From the NCBI RefSeq assembly GCF_036059255.1, contig NZ_CP107947.1:7502001-7566000 (forward strand): a stretch of 64,000 nt of DNA. Direction: 5' to 3'. Positions 35,556 through 45,079 of the stretch are shown here, one piece after another. The position numbers were made by a program, and so were the translations under genes. This DNA is from Micromonospora sp. NBC_00389. GTDB lineage: Bacteria; Actinomycetota; Actinomycetes; Mycobacteriales; Micromonosporaceae. Numbering within the stretch: position 1 is the first letter of the stretch; each line of letters opens with the position of its first letter. Under the pieces are notes generated by a model, which made no database searches, was not told the DNA's origin, and was given only the letters and a program-made list of their open reading frames with translations.

Positions 35556-37071
35556 GCGGCCGGGGACGCCTGCCCGGCGGGGGATGCCTGCGCAGGAGGG
35601 TCAGGGTCACGGTCAGGAACAGGGCGGTCATCGCCACGGCGCCGGGGGCCTTCGTGAAGCGGGCCAGGTTGGTGCCGTCGGGCAGGGCGAGAAAGGCCGT
35701 CACCGCGGCCGGCAGCACGAACCACGTTGTCCGGCTGGGGGTGAGCGCGAGCAGCGCCAGTGGCCAGGTCGCGTACCAGGGGTGGAAGACCGGGGACAGG
35801 ACGACGGTGGCGACCAGCGCCAGCGCCGCGCCACGCAGCGCCACCCGGGGTCGTGTCACCTCGGCCTGGGTGACCCGCTGGCCGACGCCGTTCACGTCGC
35901 GCAGCGCCCGCCAGGCCCGCCACCAGAGCCCCACCAGCACCCCGGCAAGCACCAGCAGCGCGACGGCCCGGACCACCGGCACCGCGTCCGGGTCACGGCC
36001 GATCAACGCGCCGGCGTAGTCCACGACCAGGCCGACCGCGGTGGGCGGGGACGTCCACTGCTCGGAGTCCCCGCTGCGGGTCAGCCCACCCACCCAGCCG
36101 AACCCGAGACCGGACAGCGCCGAGGTGACCAGCAGCACGGCCAGCAGCCCCCCGGCCAGCCAGCCGCCGTCGCGCAGCAGCGCCCGTACGGTGTACCGGC
36201 CGTGCACGCCGGCCAGCGCGGCGAACGGCACCACCACCACGGCGCTGGCCTTCACCGTGACCGCCAGCCCGAGCAGCGCCCCGGCGAGCAGCAGCGCCGC
36301 GGGCCGCCCCGGCCGGCGGACCACCACCAGCAGCCCGCACAGCAGCAGGCCCAGCATCACGGCATCGTTGTGCGCCCCGGCCACCAGGTGCACCCCGACC
36401 AGCGGGGCGGCCAGTGCCAACCAGGCTGCCCGTCGGGTCGGCACCCCCTCCGCCCGGGCCAGCCCGGGCAGGCAGAGCGCGGCCAGCAGCAGCCCCGCCA
36501 CGGCGATCACCCGCAGCAGCACGACCGTGCCGGTGAGCCCACCGCCGAGTTCGACCGCGAGCGCCGCGAGCAGGACGAAGACCGGCCCGTACGGAGCCGG
36601 CGTGTCCCGCCAGATCGGTGCCACCGCGTCCAGCCACGGGCAACCCGCCGCCGCCACCCCCACCGCGTACGGGTCGATGCCGTGCGCGTACGTCCAGCCC
36701 TGGCAGGCGTACGAGTAGACGTCCCGGCTGCCCACCGGCGGCGCGATCAGCAGCGGCAACGCCCAGAGCCCGGCGGTGACGTACGCCCACCGGGTCGACG
36801 GGGCACCTTCGCGCAGTGACCACCACGCGCCGACCAGCAGCGCGGTGCCGACGAGCCAGCAGGTCAGCGTCGCCGGCCCGTCCGGGGACCGCCAGATCGA
36901 CACCGGTGTCGCGCCGAGTGGGGCGTCGGGCCGCGCCCCGCCGAGGTACCCGGCCACGGTGAGCAGGACCGCGCCGGCCAGGCCGGCGTACCGGGCGGCG
37001 CCCGCCGCCAGCGGGCTCGGTGCCACGGCGAGATCGCGGGGTGGGGCGGGCGTGGCACCGGGATCGGTCAC
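35551..37071 (-). CDS. GT-C mannosyltransferase-like membrane protein (MptA/MptB type)
   Basis: 506 residues with about 13 transmembrane helices. After helix 1-2 it shows TPVSIWRSPDGPATLTCWLV and SRDVYSYACQGWTYAHGIDP; the RD(V/I)Y motif in an external loop resembles polyprenol-phosphomannose-dependent alpha-1,6-mannosyltransferases that extend lipomannan cores. GTG at 37071 lies 14 bp after the upstream paralogue's stop with GGGAAGG before it, so the two form an operon. The longer frame to 38670 is spurious. Sugar specificity is inferred from recalled family resemblance. Confidence 0.75.
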   Translation of the reverse strand: MTDPGATPAPPRDLAVAPSPLAAGAARYAGLAGAVLLTVAGYLGGARPDAPLGATPVSIWRSPDGPATLTCWLVGTALLVGAWWSLREGAPSTRWAYVTAGLWALPLLIAPPVGSRDVYSYACQGWTYAHGIDPYAVGVAAAGCPWLDAVAPIWRDTPAPYGPVFVLLAALAVELGGGLTGTVVLLRVIAVAGLLLAALCLPGLARAEGVPTRRAAWLALAAPLVGVHLVAGAHNDAVMLGLLLCGLLVVVRRPGRPAALLLAGALLGLAVTVKASAVVVVPFAALAGVHGRYTVRALLRDGGWLAGGLLAVLLVTSALSGLGFGWVGGLTRSGDSEQWTSPPTAVGLVVDYAGALIGRDPDAVPVVRAVALLVLAGVLVGLWWRAWRALRDVNGVGQRVTQAEVTRPRVALRGAALALVATVVLSPVFHPWYATWPLALLALTPSRTTWFVLPAAVTAFLALPDGTNLARFTKAPGAVAMTALFLTVTLTLLRRHPPPGRRPRPR

Positions 37072-37085
37072 CGGCGCACCTTCCC

Positions 37086-38495
37086 TCAGTCGGCGGCGAC
37101 CGGCTCGCGGGCCGCCCGAGCCGACCGTACCAACCGGATGACCAGCACGATCACCAACAGCGTCATCAGCGGAGCCCCGACCGACTTGGTGAACCGGGGC
37201 AGCCCGGTGCCGTCCGCCAGCACTAGGAACGACGAGACCAGGGCGACCACGATGAACCATCCGGTCCGCCGGGCGGTCGCCGCCAGCACGGCCAGCGGCC
37301 AGATCCAGTACCAGGGGTGGAACAGCGGCGCCAGGGCGACCGTGGCGGCCAGCGCCAGGCCGGCGTGCCACAGCGGCTCCCGGGTGCGGGCCCGCCACCA
37401 GAGCCAGACCAGCAGCACCGCCAGCACCGCCATGCCGATGGCCCGGGTGACCGGCAGCGCGTCGATGTGCCCGCCGAACGGCACCGCCAGGTAGCCGACG
37501 GTCTGCCCGACGGCGGTGGACGGCGACGTCCAGGCGATCACGTCGCCGCCGCGGGCGAGCCCGCTGACCCAGCCGAAGTCCAGCCCGGCGGCGAAGGTCA
37601 CCCCGACCACGCCGGCGACCGCGCCGCCGACCACCCACCCGCCGTGCCGGATCAGCGCCCGGATCGAGTACCCGCCGACGATCGCGGCCAGCGCGGCGAA
37701 CGGCACCACGACCATCGCGGTCACCTTGATCGCAGCGGCGAGTCCGAGGAGCGCGCCACCGGCGAGCAGCGGGCCGGGGCGGCCGGGCCGGGAGGCCACC
37801 ACCGCCAGCCCGGCGACCAGCAGGCCGACCATCAGGGCATCGTTGTGCGCGCCGGAGACCAGGTGGATGGCGACCAGCGGGCAGGCCAGCGCCAGCCAGA
37901 CCGCCCGACCGGCCGGTACGCCGGCTCGTCGGGCCAGCACCGGCAGGCTGACCGCGGTGAGCGCGACCCCGGCCACCGCGATCAGCCGGAAGGCCACGAT
38001 CGCGGCGGTGAGCGATCCGGTGGCCTTGATCACCGCGCCGGAGAGCACCACGAACAGCGGCCCGTAGGGCGCCGGGGTGTCCCGCCAGATGTAGGAGATG
38101 GTGTCCAGCCAGGGGCAGGGCAGGGCCGATACGCCCTGCTCGTACGGGTTGATCCCGGCGGCGTAGCTGGCGCCCTGGCAGGCGTACGCGTAGACGTCGC
38201 GGCTCGCCAGCGGCGGCGCGATGAGCAGCGGCAACAGCCAGAGCCCGACGGTGACCAGCGCCCAGCGGGTCGACGGCACCGTGTCGCGCAGCGCCCACCA
38301 GGCGCCGGCCATCAGCGCGGTGCCGACCAGCCAGAGGGCGATGACCAGCGGCCCGTCCGGCCCCTGCCAGATGCTGACCGGGGTGGCGCGCAGGGGTGAG
38401 CCGGGCAGGGCGCCGCCGAGGAACGCGGCGACGGCGAGCAGCGCCGAGCCCGCCAGTCCGGTCCAACGCGCGAGGTGGTGAGGCACGCCGGACAT
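37086..38495 (-). CDS. GT-C mannosyltransferase-like membrane protein, paralogue
   Basis: 469 residues, clearly homologous along its length to the neighbouring 35551-37071 product: TPVSIWQGPDGPLVIALWLV, SRDVYAYACQGASYAAGINP, PAPYGPLFVVLSG, HLVSGAHNDALMVGLL and LFHPWYWIWPLAVLA have direct counterparts. A tandem gene duplication is the simplest explanation; MptA and MptB in mycobacteria are likewise paralogues. ATG at 38495; the in-frame extension to 38639 runs into the divergent gene. Only 35 bp separate it from the divergent 38531 gene, so promoters overlap. Confidence 0.78.
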   Translation of the reverse strand: MSGVPHHLARWTGLAGSALLAVAAFLGGALPGSPLRATPVSIWQGPDGPLVIALWLVGTALMAGAWWALRDTVPSTRWALVTVGLWLLPLLIAPPLASRDVYAYACQGASYAAGINPYEQGVSALPCPWLDTISYIWRDTPAPYGPLFVVLSGAVIKATGSLTAAIVAFRLIAVAGVALTAVSLPVLARRAGVPAGRAVWLALACPLVAIHLVSGAHNDALMVGLLVAGLAVVASRPGRPGPLLAGGALLGLAAAIKVTAMVVVPFAALAAIVGGYSIRALIRHGGWVVGGAVAGVVGVTFAAGLDFGWVSGLARGGDVIAWTSPSTAVGQTVGYLAVPFGGHIDALPVTRAIGMAVLAVLLVWLWWRARTREPLWHAGLALAATVALAPLFHPWYWIWPLAVLAATARRTGWFIVVALVSSFLVLADGTGLPRFTKSVGAPLMTLLVIVLVIRLVRSARAAREPVAAD

Positions 38496-38530
38496 GCTGC
38501 CAGTACGGTGGTCGCGGTACGGAGGTGGGC

Positions 38531-40153
38531 ATGCGGCGCAGTCGGGTGGTGGCGGTGGCCACCGGTGCCGCCGCCGTGCTCGGCGCGATCTGGCTGGCCC
38601 TGCCACTGATGGGCTCGGACCTCGCCGCGCAGGTGGCACGCGCGGACTTCTTCGCCGCCCACGGCCCCACCCCGGTGGACCTGCGCTGGTACGGCGGGGT
38701 GCAACAGTTCGGCTACAGCCTGCTGTCCCAGCCGGTGATGGCGCTGCTCGGCGTACGGGTGACCGGCGCGCTGGCCCTGCTGGCGTCGGCCGCCGCGCTG
38801 GCCGCGCTGCTGGTCCGCACCGGGGTACCCCGACCGCTGCTGGGCAGCCTGGTCGGGGTGGTCACGCTGACCGGCAACCTGATCTCCGGTCGGGTCACCT
38901 ACGCCCTCGGCGTGGCGTTCGGACTGGCCGCGCTGCTCGCGCTCACCCGAGGCGTACCCCCTGGCCGGCGGCTTTCGCCCGGGTGGCGCCTCGGGTTCGC
39001 CGCGGCCGGGGCGCTGCTGGCCTCCGCGACCAGCCCGGTGGCCGGCCTCTTCGTCGGCCTCGCCGGCGCCGCGCTGCTGCTCACCCGCCGGTACGCCGAG
39101 GGCCTGGCGCTCGGGATCGTGGCGGCCGTGCCGCTGGCCGCGACCGCGCTGCTCTTCGGTGACGGCGGCTGGATGAACATCAGCGACACCGACGCGCTGC
39201 GCGCGGTGCTGACCAGCCTGGTGGTGGCCGCGCTGGTCGCGTACCGGCCGGTGCGGATCGGCGCGCTGCTCTCCGCCGCCGGGGTGCTCGCCGCCGCCCT
39301 GGTGCACACCCCGGTGGGGTTGAACGCGACCCGGCTGGCGGTGATGTTCGCGCTGCCGGTGCTGGCCGCCGCCGCCCGCCCGCCGGCCTGGCTCACCATC
39401 CGGCTGGCCCGCCGGTCCGCCGCCCGGACCACGCCGTCCGGTGGCACGCGGCGGGCCCGGCTGCTCGGCGCGGTCGGCCTGGCCGCGCTGCTGGTGGCGG
39501 TCTGCGCTTGGCAGCCGCCGGTGGTCACCGCCGACCTGCGCAGCATCAGCGACCCGACCAGCGCGCCGGGCTACCACGCGCCGCTGCGCGCGTTCCTGGC
39601 CGGGCAGCAGCTCACCGGCCGGATCGAGGTGCCACCGACCCGCAACTACTGGGAGGCGGCCCGGCTGGGCGAGGTGCCGCTGGCCCGGGGCTGGCTGCGG
39701 CAGGCCGACATCGACCGCAACCCGCTGTTCTTCACCACCGTGCCCGGGGCGGCCGGCACCGGCGTAGCGCTGACTCCGGCGAGCTACCGGGCCTGGCTGG
39801 CGGAGAACGCCGTGCAGTACGTGGCGCTGCCGGACGCCCCGCTGTCCTGGGTGGGGCGGGCCGAGGCGGACCTGGTCGAGGGCGGGTTGCCGTACCTGAC
39901 GCCGGTCTGGTCGGGCCCGCACTGGCGGGTCTGGGCGGTGGCCGATCCGACGCCACTGGTCGCCGCCCCCGCCGAACTGGTCCGCGTCGACGGCGCGGCG
40001 GTGACCTTCCGCGCCCCGACCGCCGGGCCGGTGGCGATCCGGGTCCGGCACAGTCGATGGCTGGCCGCGTCCGGTGGTGCCACGGTCGCCGCCGCCGGGG
40101 ACTGGACCACCGTCACCGTCCCCCGCCCCGGCGAGTACACCGTCGGCAGCTGA
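38531..40153 (+). CDS. Polytopic membrane protein, possible GT-C-related protein
   Basis: 540 residues: about ten helices in the first 340 residues, then a soluble C-terminal region ending in a small beta-rich domain (DGAAVTFRAPTAGPVAIRVR, PRPGEYTVGS). External loop LRWYGGVQQFGYSLLSQP follows helix 1. Sometimes auto-labelled as an MFS transporter, but no MFS motif is seen, and the plan of helices plus exposed tail suits a GT-C or carbohydrate-processing membrane protein. ATG at 38531 follows GGAGGT at 4 nt. It diverges from the two mannosyltransferase-like genes. Confidence 0.65.
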   Translation: MRRSRVVAVATGAAAVLGAIWLALPLMGSDLAAQVARADFFAAHGPTPVDLRWYGGVQQFGYSLLSQPVMALLGVRVTGALALLASAAALAALLVRTGVPRPLLGSLVGVVTLTGNLISGRVTYALGVAFGLAALLALTRGVPPGRRLSPGWRLGFAAAGALLASATSPVAGLFVGLAGAALLLTRRYAEGLALGIVAAVPLAATALLFGDGGWMNISDTDALRAVLTSLVVAALVAYRPVRIGALLSAAGVLAAALVHTPVGLNATRLAVMFALPVLAAAARPPAWLTIRLARRSAARTTPSGGTRRARLLGAVGLAALLVAVCAWQPPVVTADLRSISDPTSAPGYHAPLRAFLAGQQLTGRIEVPPTRNYWEAARLGEVPLARGWLRQADIDRNPLFFTTVPGAAGTGVALTPASYRAWLAENAVQYVALPDAPLSWVGRAEADLVEGGLPYLTPVWSGPHWRVWAVADPTPLVAAPAELVRVDGAAVTFRAPTAGPVAIRVRHSRWLAASGGATVAAAGDWTTVTVPRPGEYTVGS

Positions 40154-40158
40154 CGCCC

Positions 40159-43100
40159 CTACATCTCCAGCACGCGCTGGGCGGCGGCGCGGGAGCGGCG
40201 GCCGGTACGCAGGTACTCGTCGAGGAACTCCCCCGGGTCGTCCCGGCCGAGCAGCCGGACCACCCCGGCCAGCTCCACCCCGTGCCGGGGCAGTTGGTCG
40301 CCGGCCCGGCCCCGGACCAGCATCAACGCGTTGCGGACCTGCGCGGCCAGGGACCAGCCGGCGGCCATCTCCGCGGCATCCGACGCCTCGACCAGGCCGG
40401 CCTCGGCGGCGGCCGCGAGTGCGTCGAGGGTACGCGTGCCGCGCAGCGCCGGGACCGCGCCGGCGTGCCGGAGCTGGACGAGCTGCACCGCCCACTCCAC
40501 GTCCGCCAGCCCACCGCGGCCCAGCTTGGTGTGGGTGGCCGGGTCGGCGCCGCGAGGCAGCCGCTCGGTCTCCACCCGGGCCTTGATCCGACGGATCTCG
40601 ACGATCTGCTCGCGGGAGAGCCCGTCGGCCGGGTAGCGCACCGGATCGATCATCGCCTCGAACTCGGCGCCCAGGTCGGCGTCGCCGCAGACGAAGCGGG
40701 CGCGCAGCAGCGCCTGCGCCTCCCACACCCGCGACCAGCGGGCGTAGTACTGCGCGTACGCCGCGAGGCTGCGCACCAGGGGACCCTGCCGGCCCTCTGG
40801 GCGCAGGTCGGCGTCGACGCCGAGCGGCGGGTCGGGCGCGGGCACGCCGAGCAGCCGGCGCAGTTCCTCGGCGATCGCGTGCGCGGCGGCGCTGGCCGCG
40901 CTCTCGCTGCTTCCGGCGGGCGGGTCGTAGACGAACAGGACGTCGGCGTCGGACAGGTAGTTCGACTCGTACCCGCCGAGCCGGCCCATGCCGATCACCG
41001 CGAACCGCAGCCCGGGCGGCGCCGGCTGACTGGCCCGGGCGGCCCGCAGCGCGGCGGCCAGGGTGGCGTCGGTGACGTCGGCGAGCGCCGCGCCGACGCC
41101 GGTGATGTCGCCCAGCCCGGGCGCTCTCCGGGTGCCGCCGTCGGGACGGGTGGGGGTGGGTGCGAGCGAGCCGGCCCGGCAGAGCAGGTCGGCGCAGGCC
41201 ACCCGGACCAGCTCCCGGCGGCGCAGCGCGCGTACCGCCCGGGTGGCCTCGACGGGGTCGGCGTGCCGGCCCGCCGCCGCGAGGAACCCATCCCGGAGCA
41301 CCTCGGGTGAACGCGGCACCAGCTCGTTCTCCTCGGCCAGCAGCCGCAGCGCCTCCGGGTCCCGGGCGAGCAGGTCGGCGACGTACCGGGAGAGGGCGAG
41401 GACCCGGGCCAGCCGCCGGGCGACCGGGCCGCCGTCGCGCAGCAGCCGCAGGTACCAGGGGGTGCTGCCCAGCTTGTCGGAGACCTTCCGGTAGTTGAGC
41501 AGCCCCCGGTCCGGCTCCGGCGCGTCGGCGAACTCGCTGAGCAGCACCGGCAGCAGGGTCCGCTGGATGGCCGCGGTACGGCTCACCCCGCCGGTGAGGG
41601 CCTGGAGGTGGCGCAGCGCCCCGGCCGGGTCAGCGAAGCCGAGGATCTCCAGCCGATGCCGGGCCGCCTCCGGGGTGAGCCGCAACCCGTCGGCGGGCAC
41701 CCGGGCCACCGACTCCAGCAGCGGCCGGTAGAGCAGCTTGGCGTGCAGCCGGCGTACCTCGGCGGAGTGGGTGACCCACTCGGCCCGGAAGCTCTCCACG
41801 GCGCTGCGCCCCGGCGCGGCCGTGAAGCCCAGCGCGGCGGCGAGCCAGCGCAGCGCGGCCGGCTCGGTGGGCACCGTGTGCGTCCGGCGCAGGCCCTGCA
41901 ACTGGAGCCGGTGCTCGACGCTGCGCAGGAAGCGGTAGCCGCGCAGCAGCGCCTCGCCGTCGGCGCGGCCGACATAGCCGCCCGCGACCAGCGCGCGCAG
42001 CGCCGGAATGGTGCCGGGTGCCCGCAGCGTCTCGTCGCCGCGGCCGTGCACCAGTTGCAGCAGCTGGACGGCGAACTCGATGTCGCGCAGACCGCCGGGG
42101 CCGCGCTTGATCTCGCGCTCCAGCTCCTTCGGCGGGATGTGGTCGATGATCCGGCGCCGCATCGCGCGGACGTCCTCGACCGCCTCGGGCCGTTCGGCCG
42201 CCCGCCAGACCAGCGGCGCGAGCTGGTCGATCCACTCCTGGGCCAGCGGCAGGTCTCCGGCGGCCGGGCGGGCCTTGAGCAGCGCCTGGAACTCCCAGGT
42301 GCGCGCCCACCGCCGGTAGTAGGCCAGGTGACTGGCGAGGGTCCGCACCAGCGGGCCCCGGTTGCCCTCGGGGCGCAGCGCGGCATCCACCGGCCACGCG
42401 ACGAGCCCGCAGATGTGGATGAGCCGGGTCGCCACCGTGGTGCCGGCGGCCAGGTCGGCGTCCTCGGCGCCCACGAAGATCACATCCACGTCGGAGACGT
42501 AGTTCAGCTCACCGCCGCCGCACTTGCCCATCGCCACCACGGCCAGCCGGGGACGCGCGGTGCCGGTCGGAAGCTCCGAGACGGCGATCTCGTACGCCGC
42601 GGCCAGCGTCGCGTCGGCCAGCGCGGACAGCGCCGCCATGGTCTGCTCCAGGCCGCGCCCGCCGGTCAGGTCCGCCGCCGCGATCCGCAACAGGGCCAGC
42701 CGGTACGCGCTTCGCAGCACCGCCACCGGGTTGCCGTCGCCGGCCGGTTCCAGCCGACCCTCAGCGGTCGGCGCGAGTCCGTCCGGGGCGGTGCGCAGCG
42801 CGGCGCAGTGCTCGGGGTGGGCCACCAGGTGGTCGCCGAGCGCCGACGAGGCGCCGAGCACCGCGATCAGCCGCCGCCGCAACCCGGGGTCGGCGTGCAG
42901 CTCCGCCAGCAGCGGCGACCGGGCCAGGGCGTCGCTCTCGGCGGTCACCGCGCTGGTCGCACCCAATCCGGTGCCGCCGTTCGCGCGGCGTTCGGCCTCC
43001 ACGATGCGGTGCAGCTGACGCAGCGCCAGGTCGGGGTCGGCAGCTCGGGACAGCGCCGCCAGCAACTCCGTGGCCAACTCGTCGACCGGCTCCTGCTCTA

Positions 43101-43224
43101 CCGGTCGCCACAGCCGCAGGCCGTCCGGGCCGAGCAGGTCGGCGGCGCGCGCCCCACCGTCGCCCTCGGCGGTGCCGAAGCCGTACCGGGCGAGCCGGCC
43201 CGGCGCCCTGGTCGGCCGGCTCAT
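40159..43224 (-). CDS. glnE: Bifunctional glutamine synthetase adenylyltransferase/deadenylase
   Basis: GlnE, 1021 residues, adds and removes AMP on GlnA tyrosine. It has two nucleotidyltransferase domains: the deadenylylating N-domain with GKCGGGELNYVSDVDVIF (residues 233-250, D245/D247) and the adenylylating C-domain with GMGRLGGYESNYLSDADVLF (near 745-765). The linker contains the conserved PPKELEREIKRGPGGLRDIE and a matching LGRGGLADVEWAVQL in the C half. ATG at 43224 overlaps the upstream GATase stop by one base (TGATG). The longer frame to 43932 is rejected. Target GlnA1 is encoded in the window. Confidence 0.96.
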   Translation of the reverse strand: MSRPTRAPGRLARYGFGTAEGDGGARAADLLGPDGLRLWRPVEQEPVDELATELLAALSRAADPDLALRQLHRIVEAERRANGGTGLGATSAVTAESDALARSPLLAELHADPGLRRRLIAVLGASSALGDHLVAHPEHCAALRTAPDGLAPTAEGRLEPAGDGNPVAVLRSAYRLALLRIAAADLTGGRGLEQTMAALSALADATLAAAYEIAVSELPTGTARPRLAVVAMGKCGGGELNYVSDVDVIFVGAEDADLAAGTTVATRLIHICGLVAWPVDAALRPEGNRGPLVRTLASHLAYYRRWARTWEFQALLKARPAAGDLPLAQEWIDQLAPLVWRAAERPEAVEDVRAMRRRIIDHIPPKELEREIKRGPGGLRDIEFAVQLLQLVHGRGDETLRAPGTIPALRALVAGGYVGRADGEALLRGYRFLRSVEHRLQLQGLRRTHTVPTEPAALRWLAAALGFTAAPGRSAVESFRAEWVTHSAEVRRLHAKLLYRPLLESVARVPADGLRLTPEAARHRLEILGFADPAGALRHLQALTGGVSRTAAIQRTLLPVLLSEFADAPEPDRGLLNYRKVSDKLGSTPWYLRLLRDGGPVARRLARVLALSRYVADLLARDPEALRLLAEENELVPRSPEVLRDGFLAAAGRHADPVEATRAVRALRRRELVRVACADLLCRAGSLAPTPTRPDGGTRRAPGLGDITGVGAALADVTDATLAAALRAARASQPAPPGLRFAVIGMGRLGGYESNYLSDADVLFVYDPPAGSSESAASAAAHAIAEELRRLLGVPAPDPPLGVDADLRPEGRQGPLVRSLAAYAQYYARWSRVWEAQALLRARFVCGDADLGAEFEAMIDPVRYPADGLSREQIVEIRRIKARVETERLPRGADPATHTKLGRGGLADVEWAVQLVQLRHAGAVPALRGTRTLDALAAAAEAGLVEASDAAEMAAGWSLAAQVRNALMLVRGRAGDQLPRHGVELAGVVRLLGRDDPGEFLDEYLRTGRRSRAAAQRVLEM

Positions 43225-43991
43225 CAGTGCCCGAGCAGCGGCAGGCCACGCCGCGTCGTGCTGTCGTCCAACTCGCCGAGCGCCAGCGCGGCGAACCGCG
43301 CGGCGAACGGTTGCCAAACCTCCTCGACGTCCGCCATCACCGAGGCGCAGGCCGCGACCACCAGCTCCGGGTCGTAGCCCAGGTCGGCGAGGAGGGTCGA
43401 GTCGGCGGCCCAGTCGGCGATCATCGCGGTGTCGCACTCGATGTGGAACTGCAGCCCCCAGGCCCGGTCGCCGAGCCGGAACGCCTGGTTCGGGTAGCGG
43501 GTGGAGGCGGCCAGCAGGGTGGCACCCCGAGGCAGCTCGGTGATCTCGTCGGAGTGCCACTGGAGCACGTCCGGAATCAGCGGCACGTACCGGAACAGCG
43601 GATCGTCTCCGGCGGCGTCCCGCTTGCCGACCACGCCGGGGCCGACCTCCGGCCCGGACGGGCTGCGTTCGACCAGCCCGGCGTGCGCGGTGGCGAGCAG
43701 TTGCGCGCCCAGGCACACGGCCAGGGTCGGCACCCGGTACCGGACCGCCTTGCGGAGCAGCCCTTCCACCGCGGGGAACCAGGGTGCGCCGGGCGAGCCG
43801 TCCGGCAGCGGGTACGCCTGCTGGTCGCCGCCGAGCACCACCAACGCCGCGTACCCCTCCAGATCGGCGGGGAGCTCGTCGCCGGCGTGCGGGCGGACCA
43901 CCCACAGCTCCAGCCCTGCCTCGGTCAGCCACTCACCCAGTCGGCGCGGGTCGTCCGTCGGGTCGTTCTCGATCACCAGCGCAGTTGCCAC
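43224..43991 (-). CDS. Class I glutamine amidotransferase-like protein
   Basis: 255 residues. Triad: C93 in AVCLGAQLLA, H183 and E185 in QFHIE. Resembles GMP-synthase-like GATase proteins that stand alone and hydrolyse glutamine or gamma-glutamyl compounds. It is translationally coupled to glnE through a one-base overlap, which hints at glutamine or polyamine catabolism tied to nitrogen status, though no substrate is known. GTG at 43991 has TAGCCT 6 nt upstream and no ribosome site, so this gene starts a leaderless operon with glnE. Confidence 0.87.
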   Translation of the reverse strand: MATALVIENDPTDDPRRLGEWLTEAGLELWVVRPHAGDELPADLEGYAALVVLGGDQQAYPLPDGSPGAPWFPAVEGLLRKAVRYRVPTLAVCLGAQLLATAHAGLVERSPSGPEVGPGVVGKRDAAGDDPLFRYVPLIPDVLQWHSDEITELPRGATLLAASTRYPNQAFRLGDRAWGLQFHIECDTAMIADWAADSTLLADLGYDPELVVAACASVMADVEEVWQPFAARFAALALGELDDSTTRRGLPLLGH

Positions 43992-43997
43992 TCGTCG

Positions 43998-44003
43998 AGG
44001 CTA
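43998..44003 (-). promoter_or_regulatory. -10 element of GATase-glnE operon (leaderless)
   Basis: TAGCCT on the minus strand, 6 nt before the GTG at 43991. Confidence 0.5.
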
Positions 44004-44099
44004 GCCGGTGCACCACGCGGCGCCACGCCCCGCCACGGTCCCGCACCGGGCGCCGCCGGGCGCCGCCGACGTGCGCGGCCCTCCGGACGGCGGGGTCGT

Positions 44100-44105
44100 T
44101 AGGCT
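44100..44105 (+). promoter_or_regulatory. -10 element of the LD-carboxypeptidase gene (leaderless)
   Basis: TAGGCT ends 8 nt before the GTG at 44114. Confidence 0.5.
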
Positions 44106-44113
44106 CTGCGGTT

Positions 44114-45049
44114 GTGATCAGCGAGGACCGTGCCGCCGTCCGCCCGCCCGTGCTGCGCCCGGGTGACACGGTGCTGCTGGTGTCGCCGTCCGGGCCCACC
44201 TCCCCGGAACGGGTGGCGCGCGGGATGGAGCTGCTCACCGGCTGGGGCCTGCGGCCCGTGCCGGCGCCGAACGCGTACGCCCGGCAGGGCTACCTGGCCG
44301 GCGCGGACGAGCTGCGCGCCGCCGACCTGAACGCGGCGTTCGCCGACCCCCAGGTGCGCGGGGTGATCTGCACGCGCGGCGGGTACGGCGTCCAGCGGGT
44401 GGTGGACGCCATCGACATGGCCGCCGTCAGCCGCGACCCGAAGGTGGTGGCCGGCTTCTCCGACATCACCGCGCTGCAGTTCGCGCTCTGGCGGGGTGCC
44501 CGGTTGGCCGGCGTGCACGGCCCGGGAGCGGCCTGGCGGGACGAGCGCACCCCGCTGCGCTCGGCCGAGTCGCTGCACGCCGCGCTGATGACGACCGAGC
44601 CGGTGACGGTCGCCGCCGTACCCGGCGAGGAGACCTTTCCGGTACGCGTACCGGGCCACACCACCGGCACCCTGCTCGGCGGCAACCTGTGCATGATCGC
44701 CGCGTCGATCGGCACGCCGGACCTGCCCGACCTGACCGGAGCGGTGCTGCTGGTCGAGGACGTGCAGGAGCCCCCGTACAAGGTCGACCGGATGCTCACC
44801 CAGCTGCGCCGGGCCGGCGCGCTGGACGGCCTGGCCGGGGTCGCGGTCGGGCAGTTCACTGACTGCGCCGACGGCTGGGAGACCACGATCGCCGACGTGC
44901 TCACCGAACGCCTCGGCGACCTCGGCGTACCGGTGCTCGGCGGGCTGCCGATCGGCCACGGCCCCGGCCAGCTCACCGTCCCCGTCGGCACCCCGGCCAC
45001 CCTCGACACCGACGCCGGCACCCTCACCGTCGCCCCCGCCGTCGTCTGA
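44114..45049 (+). CDS. LD-carboxypeptidase (peptidase family S66)
   Basis: 311 residues. S66 features: N-terminal RPGDTVLLVSPSGPTS, TRGGYGVQRV, nucleophile serine in GFSDITALQFAL, glutamate in VLLVEDVQEPPYKVDRML and histidine in LPIGHGPGQ near the end, forming the Ser-Glu-His triad. The family cleaves the L-Lys/DAP-D-Ala bond of cytoplasmic murein tetrapeptides for recycling; related members degrade microcin C or cyanophycin products. No signal peptide. GTG at 44114 is supported by the upstream TAGGCT. Confidence 0.9.
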   Translation: MISEDRAAVRPPVLRPGDTVLLVSPSGPTSPERVARGMELLTGWGLRPVPAPNAYARQGYLAGADELRAADLNAAFADPQVRGVICTRGGYGVQRVVDAIDMAAVSRDPKVVAGFSDITALQFALWRGARLAGVHGPGAAWRDERTPLRSAESLHAALMTTEPVTVAAVPGEETFPVRVPGHTTGTLLGGNLCMIAASIGTPDLPDLTGAVLLVEDVQEPPYKVDRMLTQLRRAGALDGLAGVAVGQFTDCADGWETTIADVLTERLGDLGVPVLGGLPIGHGPGQLTVPVGTPATLDTDAGTLTVAPAVV

Positions 45050-45079
45050 CTTCCCTGGTCCCCGTGGCCGGCGACGTGC

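Noticed and set aside
37072..38670. Extension of the 35551 glycosyltransferase frame back to 38670
   Set aside because: It overlaps the paralogue in another frame and lacks hydrophobic or family sequence before 37071.
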